A stretch of DNA of 64,000 bases. It comes from Candidatus Latescibacterota bacterium (GTDB lineage: Bacteria; Latescibacterota; UBA2968). The notes under the pieces were generated by a model. That model was not told the DNA's origin. It worked only from the letters and a program-made list of their open reading frames with translations, and searched no databases. The translations under genes were made by a program, and so were the position numbers. Below, piece after piece: positions 36,001 through 43,592 of this stretch. The stretch is taken from positions 1 to 64,000 of the forward strand of contig JAJEHL010000010.1 of the NCBI GenBank assembly GCA_022823725.1. Direction: 5' to 3'. Numbering within the stretch: position 1 is the stretch's first letter; every line of letters begins with the position of its first letter.

Positions 36001-36067
36001 GATGACCTTACTCGTGATACCCACGATGTATGAACTGATTGATCGACTTCGGGGGAAATCCACGTGA
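33002..36067 (+). CDS. RND efflux permease 1 (AcrB/SwrC-like)
   Basis: This 1021-residue inner-membrane permease has 12 membrane segments in the RND arrangement, two large periplasmic loops, and typical N-terminal 'YPVTIAMATLAVVLLGWISL'. In TM4 the proton-relay pair is Asp407-Asn408 ('MLVDNAIVV'), and in TM10 the usual Lys is Asn925 ('AVNDAIVLVD'), a pattern seen in SwrC-like members. A short Gly-rich insertion (GEKRGGGGAVSG, near 244-256) lies in the docking region. Its stop overlaps the next gene by 4 nt; both RND genes probably work with the adaptor upstream, like heteromeric MdtBC-type pumps. Confidence 0.93.
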   Translation: MNLPEFSTRYPVTIAMATLAVVLLGWISLDGLGTDLLPDLQTPVVTIDLTAPGKSPIEIEERYTRRLERDVSTIKGVKRVYSITRSGQAVVIAEFAWDADMDYGLLDVQKRVGRYAVNEDVSQLDVTREDPLALAVMRIAITADENTELDALMGTVELLIKPKLEALEGVASAEVEGGSEKEVRVSLDPYLLEAFGLSPDAVINRIAQANADVSGGTLRENQQSYLVKALGRLNDINDVREVIVGEKRGGGGAVSGDRVPVRVRDVGTVDLEYQERETIVRLDGRECVGLAIYKEAGSNTVAVVNTVLDAIDDIEADLSGMHFTTVENQARFVEDAIGEVETSAIHGAFLAILVLLIALRSWTVTLVIGLAIPISVLATFTLMYFEGLSLNIMTLGGLALGAGMLVDNAIVVIENIYRHLESGEDARTASSRGASEVGVAILASTLTTVAVFLPIVYLQGLAGKLFVDQAWTVAFSLLSSLIVAMTTIPMLTSRIFRRLNTTRHTTIRSDKYYRFLDGILNHKPILLVVVLLIMGGTGYIARELQTEFIPREDQGLFQIDLTLSEGSRVELSDQVALHAKEIVESIGGSDVAHVYALVGHNPALVSSGGEPTGPNRATLSVALETQRSRSVSELVRDLDPILSSMPDIEVKYKLHETALEGVMGGQEAPIQVEVTGENLDILARITKELQTRIEDLPSVYNVRTSFQGGQPEIDLAIRDEVASAFGLTTQTISRTLERQLSGEVAGELSKDQRTRDIRVKYRDVDLRELHTMQIEGLDGAILTLGDIAELNIIEGPREILRENQRRVGRITGYLTEGRILSEAIADVRATMQEMAVPSGYRIEIGGEERERAASFESLKFALLLSIVLVYMVMASLFESTLHPFTVMFSVPLAGVGVIFGFYLLGEPLSVMAYIGIIMLGGIAVNDAIVLVDRINQLRQAGLTLREAILQGGQDRLRPIMMTSATTILALLPMALGFGEGAKLRAPMAIAVIAGLVTSTLMTLLVIPTMYELIDRLRGKST

Positions 36068-39000
36068 CACTTGCCGGTATTGCCGTTCGGCGGCCCGTGA
36101 CCACGGCCATGTTTTTTATTGGTCTGGCTATTTTAGGCGCGATTTCACTGGATCGGTTACCCATTCAGATATTTCCCGAACTCGTTTACCCGGAAGTCTT
36201 TGTCGCGCTCACTCAGCAGGGCTATTCTCCCGAACAGGTCGAGCGGGAATTGGTGATGCCCGTCGAGAGAGAAGTGGGAAAACTCGAAGGTGTTGAGGCA
36301 TATGAATCCTATTCGCGCCAGAATAGTGGCGGGGTACGCATTTCTTACGCGCCCAATACGGATATGAAATTCGCCCTGCTGCAGCTCGAGAGCCGCATCA
36401 CGCGCCTGCAACCCCTTTTGCCCCAAAGAACACGCCTCAATGTACAGCGCTTTGATGCCTCTGATCTGAGTGCCACAGTGATGCAAATTCACGTGTTGGG
36501 CGAAGGCGATATAAATTGGTTGCGCGAATTTGCCGAGGAGAAAATCCGACCGGAATTGGAAGCCGTTGATGGCGTTGTCAACGCGCAGGTCCTGGGCGGG
36601 CAAAGGACGGCTATTGAAATTATTGTCGATCCATTGATGCTGCAGGCGCACCAGCTTTCGATGTCCGATGTTCGCAATCGCATCAATGCGTTTAATACGA
36701 GCCGGCAATATCTCGGGCGGGTGTACGACGGCGACCAGGCTTATGCGGTCAGCATTCAGGGACAATTTACAGACCTCGTGCAAATCCGCAGGGTCGTTAT
36801 CAAGCCGGAACTGCCCCTGCACCTGGGCGACATTGCCAAAATTCGCTACGGCCTGCAGGAACGCACGGACCTGCAGCGCATCAATGGCAAAGCCGCCGTT
36901 GGCATTCGCATTCAAAAAGACGATGAAGCCAATCTGATCGAAATTGCAGGAGAACTCGAAGATACCATCGAACGCGTCAACCGCGATCTCGTCTATGAAA
37001 ATATTCAGCTCGTGATCAGCCAGAATCAGGCAGAGATTATGAACGAAGCCCTCAATTTCCTCAAACGGGCCGCTGTTGTCGGGGGATTGCTCGGGCTTTT
37101 TGTTTTGTTCTTATTTTTGAAAAATCTGCGCTTTGTCGCTGTTTTACTCCTCGCCATTCCGTGTTCTTTGCTGCTGACATTTAATCTGATGTATATGTGG
37201 GATCTCAGTTTGAATGTGCTCTCGATGTGCGGTCTCGCGCTTGCAGTTGGCATGTTGATGGACAACGGCATCGTGGTCATGGAAAATATCTTCAAGCATT
37301 TTGAGCAGGGCAAATCTCCCAAAGAAGCCGCAAAAGCCGGAACCGATGAGGTCGCACGCGCCGTTGTTGCGGCAACCGCGACTACGATTACGATTTTTGT
37401 CCCCGTAGTTTTTATTCAAAGTGACTTTCAGGATATCTTAAGAGAATTCGCGCTGTCCATCGCCTTTCCGCTACTCGCCTCTCTGCTCGTAGCCCTCACA
37501 CTCGTGCCTGCCCTCGCATCGAAAACCCTCTCTCGCGCATCTCGACCACCGACGGAAACAGGCGTGTTGATCGAGATGTACACAGTGTTTCTCAAAGCGG
37601 GATTGCGCCACAGAATTAGCGTATCGTTGGGTATTGTTGGCACGCTTGTCATCACGCTGATCATTTCTTTTTTCTTTATGCTACAACAGGATATCCGCCG
37701 GGAAGAAAGCCGTTTTACCGTCTATATCAGCATGCCCGAAGGCACGACCATCGAAGCCCTCGATGCTGTTGTTGGTGAAATTGAAAGTGCTGTGCGAGAT
37801 CTCAAAGGTGTGGATCGCTTTATGACCAGTATCAGCGAAACCCAGGCGAGTATCAATGTGGAGCTTTTGCCCTTATCCGAACGCCCCGATCAGATTTCTG
37901 TCGATCTTATCAAGGAGAATCTCGAGGAGTCATTCGAGAATGTCCAGGACGCGATTGTGAGTTATGAGGCCATCGCGCGCACAGGCAGGGGAGGTGGTGG
38001 GGGCCGAGGCGGGGGCGGGGGCGGTATTCGGGGTGCGCGCCGAGCCTCGGGCGGATTTAATCTTGAAGGGGGCACCCCTTCGGAAATGGCAGTGATTCGC
38101 GGCTACGATTTCACAGTGCTTCAAATGCTCGCAGACGATCTGGTCTATCGCCTCGAAGAAGTGGAGGAGATCGATCCCAATAGCGTGCGGGCCGATGCAG
38201 AACGCGGCGCATCTGAAGTGCATGTATTGCCCGATGAAGAGGTGATGTTTGACCGGCGGTTGCAGGTGCGCCAGGTACTCAATGCCGTAGCCGACGCCAA
38301 TCCGCGCGGCGCGCGTTCCAATATCGCATTTCTCACACCCGAAGGGGTTGAAATCCCGATTGATATTCGCAATGTCGAAGACCCCGAAGAAGAAGGGGAG
38401 GGGATTGCGGGATTGAGACAGACGCCGATTCTGGGTGCGGGAGGGACGTACATTCCTCTTGTGGAAGTTTCGCATGTGCGCCGGGACCAGGGCAGGAGCA
38501 TGATTTTGCGCACCGATCAATCGCGGCGCGTGATTGTGTCCTATAATTTTGCCGAAGATATTTTGCAGTCTCAACCTCTGCTGGAAGCCTCTCGCGCTTA
38601 TGTGCAAGATGTGGCTTCCGAAATGGTGCTGCCCGAAGGGTATAGCATCGAAATGATCGAGGCAGAGGAAGAGACGATTTATTACTGGATGATGGGCATT
38701 GCCGCGTTGTTGATTTATATGATTTTGGCCTCTTTATTTGAATCGCTTTCTGCACCTTTGATTATTCTGTGTACGTGGCCCGCGGCAATTATTGGATCGT
38801 GCTGGGCACTGGTCTTATCGGGTACGGGATTGACTTCGAGCGAAGCGCCAATGGCACTGTTGGGGCTTATTGTTTTGAGCGGTATTGCCGTCAACAACGG
38901 GATCGTGCTGATTGACGCGATCGAAACCCTGCGCCGACGCGGGTTCAGGCGAGAACGCGCGGTGCTCGCAGCGAGTCGGTCGCGCGTGCGCCCTGTTTTA

Positions 39001-40785
39001 ATGACTTCGGCAACCACCATTTTGGGCATGTTGCCCCTGGCACTCACGTTTGGCGGCGATTACGAAATTTGGCCGCCCTTTGCGATTGTGGTAATCGGAG
39101 GGCTGGCGGTTTCAACGGTTTCCACCCTCGTATTTATTCCCGTGGTGTATATGGGAATTGACCAGACCAAAGCCTGGCTGGCAGATATTGGCTGGTTCGG
39201 AATTATATTGGGTACGGCAGCCGCTGCGGGATTGACGTATTGGGTTGACGATTATTACCAGAGTTTGTTCTGGACATGTCTTTTGGCATTGCCGGCGTGG
39301 ATGTTGTGTATGGGCGCGGTCTGGATAGTGCAACGCATTTATCGCGCGCGCATGGCCTCTCTTGCTGAGATCGGCAATATTGAACATCTCGAAATTCGCA
39401 ATCTGACAAAAATTTACGGTGCGCCGGGGCAGTTTAAGCGCGAATGGGATCGCTTCAAGCGCCGCAATCAGCGGCTATTAGAGCGCGGGCAGGCATTGGT
39501 AGATAAAAAGGTGATTAGGGACAGTTTGTGGTGGAAGTTACCACTTCTGGCACTTCTGACCTATTTGGAAACCTATTTTGAACAGGGGACATGGATCTTT
39601 TTGACCGCGCTTGCTATATGGGGCCTCGTGCATCACCTCGTGTTATGCGCGGCTGCTTTGCGCGATTTTCGGATCGAGAATAGATGGATATCACAAATCG
39701 CCCGATTGATTTTACCGCTGGTCTTTGTGGCCTTTGTGCATTGGCGTTTGGAGCTTATATCTTTGACCATAGCCATCTGTGCGATCTATTTGCTCTATCG
39801 CATCATCGGATTTTTGGCAAATCGCGTTGCACGAGGTCGCGTTGATCCCGAACATATACCGGGCAAGTTGGGGCCTGTTAAAGGTATCGTGTACCGCGGG
39901 GCGGCAGCCATTCCCCTGATTGGGGTTCCACGCCCGCAATTTCAGGCTCTCGGCGGCGTGAGTCTCGACATTCCGCGCGGAATGTTTGGGCTTTTAGGTC
40001 CCAATGGCGCGGGAAAAACCACGCTGATGCGGATCGTGTGTCGGGTCTTATCATCGAATTACGGATCCGTACTTGCCAATGGCAAAATACCGCTTACACA
40101 TCGGAATATGCAGGGGGTGATTGGATATTTGCCGCAGCACTTTGGCCTGTATCTGCACATGTCTGCGTATAATTATCTGGAATACCGCGCGCTTTTGGAG
40201 GGATTTAAGGATGGGGTAGCTCGGCGCAAGCGCGTTCAGGAATGTCTGGAGCAGGTGAATTTGTGGGATAGGCGAGACGATCCGATCGGTTCGTTCTCCG
40301 GCGGTATGAAACAGCGCGTGGGCATTGCACAAACTCTGTTGCACTTGCCGCAGATTATTGTGGTGGATGAACCGACAGCGGGATTGGATCCGCTCGAGCG
40401 AATCCGATTCAGAAATCTGCTGGCGCGATTTAGTCAGGAAAAGATCATTATTTTTTCCACACATATTGTCGAAGATATTTCGGGTAGTTGTAACCAATTG
40501 GCCGTTCTGAATCACGGTAAGGTTCTTTACACGGGAACCCCGATTGAGATGCGCGATTTAGCGCGCGATAAAGTGTGGGAGGCTCTGCTACCAGATCAGC
40601 GCTTCGAAGCATTGGAACGCGATCTGGATATGATTACGCATGTGCGCGTACCCGATGGGATCCGGGTGCGATTTCTCGCCACTGATCCCATCCCTGAAGC
40701 GCGTGCTGTTGCGCCCACCCTCGAAGATGCGTACCTCTATCTTTTGCGACATGGCGATGAATACAAACAGTCTAACATGGCGTGA
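36064..40785 (+). CDS. RND permease fused to an ABC ATPase domain (RND-ABC hybrid)
   Basis: This 1573-residue protein has a full RND permease at about 1-1030 (TM4 Asp400-Asn401; TM10 Asn944-Asn945). A Gly/Arg-rich tract lies at about 640-665. Two further membrane segments follow (about 1045-1062 and 1071-1093), then an ABC ATPase domain. That domain opens with 'HLEIRNLTKIYG' (1107-1119), is interrupted by about 170 residues with several hydrophobic helices, and resumes at 'PQFQALGGVSLDIPRG' (from 1291). Then come Walker A 'GPNGAGKT' (1312-1319), signature 'FSGGM' (1411-1415), Walker B Asp1435/Glu1436 and switch His1467, all intact. The frame is open throughout with no stop. The 3' end overlaps the ABC-2 permease gene, a likely partner. 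I know of no described RND-ABC fusion. Confidence 0.88.
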   Translation: MTLAGIAVRRPVTTAMFFIGLAILGAISLDRLPIQIFPELVYPEVFVALTQQGYSPEQVERELVMPVEREVGKLEGVEAYESYSRQNSGGVRISYAPNTDMKFALLQLESRITRLQPLLPQRTRLNVQRFDASDLSATVMQIHVLGEGDINWLREFAEEKIRPELEAVDGVVNAQVLGGQRTAIEIIVDPLMLQAHQLSMSDVRNRINAFNTSRQYLGRVYDGDQAYAVSIQGQFTDLVQIRRVVIKPELPLHLGDIAKIRYGLQERTDLQRINGKAAVGIRIQKDDEANLIEIAGELEDTIERVNRDLVYENIQLVISQNQAEIMNEALNFLKRAAVVGGLLGLFVLFLFLKNLRFVAVLLLAIPCSLLLTFNLMYMWDLSLNVLSMCGLALAVGMLMDNGIVVMENIFKHFEQGKSPKEAAKAGTDEVARAVVAATATTITIFVPVVFIQSDFQDILREFALSIAFPLLASLLVALTLVPALASKTLSRASRPPTETGVLIEMYTVFLKAGLRHRISVSLGIVGTLVITLIISFFFMLQQDIRREESRFTVYISMPEGTTIEALDAVVGEIESAVRDLKGVDRFMTSISETQASINVELLPLSERPDQISVDLIKENLEESFENVQDAIVSYEAIARTGRGGGGGRGGGGGGIRGARRASGGFNLEGGTPSEMAVIRGYDFTVLQMLADDLVYRLEEVEEIDPNSVRADAERGASEVHVLPDEEVMFDRRLQVRQVLNAVADANPRGARSNIAFLTPEGVEIPIDIRNVEDPEEEGEGIAGLRQTPILGAGGTYIPLVEVSHVRRDQGRSMILRTDQSRRVIVSYNFAEDILQSQPLLEASRAYVQDVASEMVLPEGYSIEMIEAEEETIYYWMMGIAALLIYMILASLFESLSAPLIILCTWPAAIIGSCWALVLSGTGLTSSEAPMALLGLIVLSGIAVNNGIVLIDAIETLRRRGFRRERAVLAASRSRVRPVLMTSATTILGMLPLALTFGGDYEIWPPFAIVVIGGLAVSTVSTLVFIPVVYMGIDQTKAWLADIGWFGIILGTAAAAGLTYWVDDYYQSLFWTCLLALPAWMLCMGAVWIVQRIYRARMASLAEIGNIEHLEIRNLTKIYGAPGQFKREWDRFKRRNQRLLERGQALVDKKVIRDSLWWKLPLLALLTYLETYFEQGTWIFLTALAIWGLVHHLVLCAAALRDFRIENRWISQIARLILPLVFVAFVHWRLELISLTIAICAIYLLYRIIGFLANRVARGRVDPEHIPGKLGPVKGIVYRGAAAIPLIGVPRPQFQALGGVSLDIPRGMFGLLGPNGAGKTTLMRIVCRVLSSNYGSVLANGKIPLTHRNMQGVIGYLPQHFGLYLHMSAYNYLEYRALLEGFKDGVARRKRVQECLEQVNLWDRRDDPIGSFSGGMKQRVGIAQTLLHLPQIIVVDEPTAGLDPLERIRFRNLLARFSQEKIIIFSTHIVEDISGSCNQLAVLNHGKVLYTGTPIEMRDLARDKVWEALLPDQRFEALERDLDMITHVRVPDGIRVRFLATDPIPEARAVAPTLEDAYLYLLRHGDEYKQSNMA

Positions 40786-41485
40786 GTTGTTTTTTTTCGT
40801 CGGAAAGATGCACAGCCTGAGCATGAGAATCGTTTTTCACCGCAAAATGATTTTTATGTTCGGCGGAATTGTGGCGTATTACGCAATTTTATACGCGATC
40901 GCAATCTGGCGTCCCGGCGAAGGATTTTCAGTTGAACAAGCCCTCCATGTACTGGTCGAAGTACCGGGGACAGTGCTTGCGATTTATCTCACGATGGATC
41001 TGGTGTCGGGGGAGAGGGATAAGGATACGCTTGAGATCTTGTTCAGTACGGCGATCAGCCACTATGCGACGTGGTCTGTGAGAATTGTGTCGATCAGTGC
41101 TGCGCTATTTGCCACGCTGATGGCAATGAGCACGATTTCCTATTATTTTTTTGCGGAGTTTCCCTATATTCTGGGCGGCTTGAATGCCTGTATTCCCGCC
41201 TTTTTTATGGTGGGAGCCACATTTTTATTTTCTGTTTTGTGTCGCAGCGGCAATGCGGCAGGTATGCTCGCTGTTGGGCTTCTGATTGGTATTTTGCTTT
41301 CTACCGAGGCGTTTGAGGATACATCGTATTACCTTTTTCTCAAGCCATTTGACCCGCCCTCTGATTTAGATACCAGCCTGTGGATAAATCGCGTGGTCTT
41401 AAACCGCGCGGGCATTGCGATTCTGGGTATATTGTTCATTTTTCTCGCCCTGAGGCGAATGATAGAACGCGAAAAGCTGCTATAA
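40757..41485 (+). CDS. ABC-2 type permease (exporter cluster gene 6)
   Basis: The 242-residue product has about six hydrophobic segments in the ABC-2 arrangement, with the cytoplasmic 'LVSGERDKDTLEILFSTAIS' that matches the conserved 'ERE.GT.E.L...P' type loop. It lacks an ATPase of its own, and its gene overlaps the 3' end of the RND-ABC fusion by 29 nt, so the fused ATPase domain is the natural partner. The start is uncertain: ATG at 40757 keeps the overlap, while ATG at 40808 would shorten the protein by 17 residues. Confidence 0.8.
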   Translation: MNTNSLTWRELFFFVGKMHSLSMRIVFHRKMIFMFGGIVAYYAILYAIAIWRPGEGFSVEQALHVLVEVPGTVLAIYLTMDLVSGERDKDTLEILFSTAISHYATWSVRIVSISAALFATLMAMSTISYYFFAEFPYILGGLNACIPAFFMVGATFLFSVLCRSGNAAGMLAVGLLIGILLSTEAFEDTSYYLFLKPFDPPSDLDTSLWINRVVLNRAGIAILGILFIFLALRRMIEREKLL

Positions 41486-41489
41486 AAGC

Positions 41490-41520
41490 ATCCGCAGATG
41501 ACGCAGATGGACGCAGATGA
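41490..41520 (+). repeat. dispersed GCAGATGGAC-type repeat element, copy 2
   Basis: ATCCGCAGATGACGCAGATG followed by GACGCAGATGA repeats the unit of the element at 31826, here without the inverted second half. It begins 5 bp after the stop codon of the ABC-2 permease gene. Confidence 0.7.
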
Positions 41521-41536
41521 AGGCAAAAGCAATATC

Positions 41537-41580
41537 CATAAGAAAGCCCCTCGTCAATATAGACCAAGGGCTTTCTTATG
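41537..41580. terminator. 13-bp perfect inverted repeat, possible terminator
   Basis: The arms CATAAGAAAGCCC and GGGCTTTCTTATG match perfectly around an 18-nt loop. There is no U-tract. It follows the exporter cluster and may stop or stabilise its transcript. Confidence 0.45.
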
Positions 41581-41786
41581 TTGAAGGTGAAACAATTGGT
41601 CTTTAGATCGAGAAAACCCGAATCGGTTTTATCCGTGCTATCAGAAAAAGGCGTTCCAGTGCAACGGATGCAACGACAAGGAAATGAATAACATTTTCTT
41701 CTTTATCTTGCCCCAATTGCGTAATTTATATACCTTACACCGCAGAACTTTAACATCTCATAATAGGGTAGGGGAGGAGAATATTT

Positions 41787-42449
41787 ATGCAGCCACCACA
41801 GCCACAACAAGAAGACATACTGGTCTGGTTTCTCAAGGTTTGGGGACAGATCGAAGCAAATTATATCAGAATCCTCACGGGATTTGGGATTGCCATTGTC
41901 GCTGCGTTGATAGTCCTGTTTTTTTATCGCACACAAACACAACACGCAGAGGCGGCTCGAACGGCTCTCGGAGACGTTTATATCGCACTTTATGAGGGAC
42001 GTGTGGAAGATGCGCTTGCCGCATCACAGGAAGTCATAGAAACCTATGCAGGCGAAGCCGAAGCAGGCGAAGCATTGATGGCGCTGGCCAATTTGCACTA
42101 TGAAGAAGGACGCATCGCAGAGGCCCAGACATATTTTCAACAATATCTGGATGAATATCCAACAGACGGACCACTGGGGTATGGTGCCTGGTCGGGTTTG
42201 GCGTCGTGTCTTGAAAATGAAAAACAATTCTCAGAAGCAGGTCAACAGTTCGCAACTTTTGCCGAAGCGCACCCCGGGTCGCCATTTGCGCCTATAGCCC
42301 TGAAAGAAGCTGGCAGATGTTATGAACTCGGAAAAATGCCTCAGCAGGCGAGTGATGCGTACCAAAAGGTCGTCAACGAATACGCGAAGTCATCCGTCGC
42401 AAGATTTGCACGCGGGCAATTGAGCATGATGGGTATTGAGATAGATTAG
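41787..42449 (+). CDS. YfgM-like membrane-anchored TPR protein
   Basis: The 220-residue product has a short cytoplasmic N-terminus, one membrane helix (about 28-47, 'ILTGFGIAIVAALIVLFFYR') and a periplasmic TPR region (e.g. 'NLHYEEGRIAEAQTYFQQYL', 'EFAEAGQQF'-like helices and 'ALKEAGRCYELGKMPQQASD'). This is the layout of YfgM/Tol-Pal-associated TPR proteins, which act as periplasmic chaperone helpers near the Sec translocon. It is monocistronic, with GGGGAGGAG upstream and a strong terminator after it. Exact role unknown. Confidence 0.75.
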   Translation: MQPPQPQQEDILVWFLKVWGQIEANYIRILTGFGIAIVAALIVLFFYRTQTQHAEAARTALGDVYIALYEGRVEDALAASQEVIETYAGEAEAGEALMALANLHYEEGRIAEAQTYFQQYLDEYPTDGPLGYGAWSGLASCLENEKQFSEAGQQFATFAEAHPGSPFAPIALKEAGRCYELGKMPQQASDAYQKVVNEYAKSSVARFARGQLSMMGIEID

Positions 42450-42482
42450 CGCAAATCTTTGAATTTGGCATAATACCAAAAA

Positions 42483-42528
42483 TAAAACCCTGGGAAGCAG
42501 AAAAACGCTCCTCAGGGTTTTATTTTTT
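42483..42528 (+). terminator. intrinsic terminator after the TPR gene
   Basis: The stem ATAAAACCCTG/CAGGGTTTTAT with a small inner stem AGC/GCT is followed by TTTTTT. It lies about 35 nt after the stop codon of the TPR gene. Confidence 0.8.
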
Positions 42529-42741
42529 CAGGAAAAATGCTTGAGGTTCTCAAATAGACCAAAATTGGCCTGATTGGCAGATGATAGGACTCGTCAAAAA
42601 ATAATAATAAAAAATACGGTATAAGGGACATTATGTAAACTTAAAGAGATAATTGCCTAAATCCTGTTTTGAACTGCCATGCTTTAAACACTGATTCTTT
42701 GGTGCTGGCACAAATAACCCCTTTTGGTCTGCGACCTGTAT

Positions 42742-43365
42742 TTATTGACGCTGTGGTGCTTGAAGCGATCCATCGTCCGTGCGTCCAAGTCCGAGAGCTC
42801 TCTGATATAACAGATCTGACAGCCGTTTATTCTCTTCGCGGAGTTTCTGGATCGTTTCATCGCTTTTCTGAGCGGTTATTTCTTTTTCTTTTTGTTGCTT
42901 ACGCAGCCAATTTACGTCTTGTTCCGCTTGTTTTTCCCTTTCTTTTGCCATATTCAGCTCTTCTCGCGTTTTTTCGAGTTCTTCTTTTAAAGCACGTGCT
43001 TCCGTCCATCCAGACGCTGATGACGCCTCTAATTGCGCATTGCGTTCGTTCATACTGCGAATTTCCGCTCTCAGTTCCCTTTCAACGGTTTCGATCACTG
43101 CCAATTTTCCCAATTTTTGTTGTTGGGCTTCAAATTCAGATTTTTCGACGAGAATTTGATCGGAATTATGGCTCATACCAATCTGATTTTCCATTAATTT
43201 TTTTCCAAATTTTTTCCTGAATAATTCCTCAATTTCATCTCTGGATATTCTCCAGGTCCCATTCCATTTTTCAGGCTTCAAAAAACCTCTATTTATATAA
43301 TTTCTTATTGTTTTATCAGTTACTTTGAGAATTTTTGAAGCCTCGTTAATTCCGTAACTTTCCAT
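42742..43365 (-). CDS. HTH (MerR/excisionase-like) protein with long coiled coil
   Basis: The 207-residue product starts with a MerR-type helix-turn-helix ('INEASKILKVTDKTIRNYIN', 6-25, then 'RGFLKPEKWNGTWRISRDEI'). A long charged coiled coil (about 75-190) follows, rich in E/K/R/Q heptads such as 'ELRAEIRSMNERNAQLEAS' and 'EKTREELNMAKEREKQAEQD'. The HTH suggests DNA binding and the coil oligomerisation. There is no ligand-binding domain. The gene is alone in an AT-rich stretch (about 42.5-43.6 kb), and its bases look more AT-rich than its neighbours, so acquisition from elsewhere is possible. The ATG at 43365 follows GGGGGAAG. Target unknown. Confidence 0.75.
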   Translation of the reverse strand: MESYGINEASKILKVTDKTIRNYINRGFLKPEKWNGTWRISRDEIEELFRKKFGKKLMENQIGMSHNSDQILVEKSEFEAQQQKLGKLAVIETVERELRAEIRSMNERNAQLEASSASGWTEARALKEELEKTREELNMAKEREKQAEQDVNWLRKQQKEKEITAQKSDETIQKLREENKRLSDLLYQRALGLGRTDDGSLQAPQRQ

Positions 43366-43592
43366 TTCTTCCCCCTTTTTTATTTTCTAAAGTATTTACA
43401 ATTATTTTCCATTAAGTTAGTATTATTTTTCCATATCGTCAAGGGGCGAAATAACAAAAAAAGAGGCGTAGATAATGAATTTTTGTTATTTTTTAAAAAA
43501 AAGACGTATTAAAACAAGACAATATCTCAAAAAATGAATATTTCAATAAAAATGGAACAAAAAAACTAAGGATACAAAAAGAGAGGTAAAAA
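43366..43592. other. AT-rich divergent intergenic region
   Basis: This 227-bp region separates the divergent HTH and gcvT genes. It is very AT-rich with long A and T runs, ideal for promoters in both directions, but I cannot fix a clear -35/-10 pair. No glycine riboswitch was recognised. Confidence 0.4.

Larger units (their letters stand above)
41486..41786. other. intergenic region (301 bp) with repeat copy and inverted repeat
   Basis: It holds the second GCAGATGGAC-type repeat (41490-41520), the 13-bp inverted repeat at 41537-41580, and then about 200 bp in which I see no convincing gene. A ribosome-binding site (GGGGAGGAG) for the TPR gene ends it. Confidence 0.6.

Noticed and set aside
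39140-39420. Frameshift or missed stop joining two genes in the RND-ABC fusion
   Set aside because: The frame is open, codon use looks even, and membrane segments run across the junction. Only reads can exclude an assembly error.
31826-41520. Insertion sequence bounded by the dispersed repeats
   Set aside because: No transposase or target-site duplication is visible; the repeats are noted as a finding only.
43366-43592. Glycine riboswitch upstream of gcvT
   Set aside because: The region is almost pure AT with no conserved aptamer-like GC helices.
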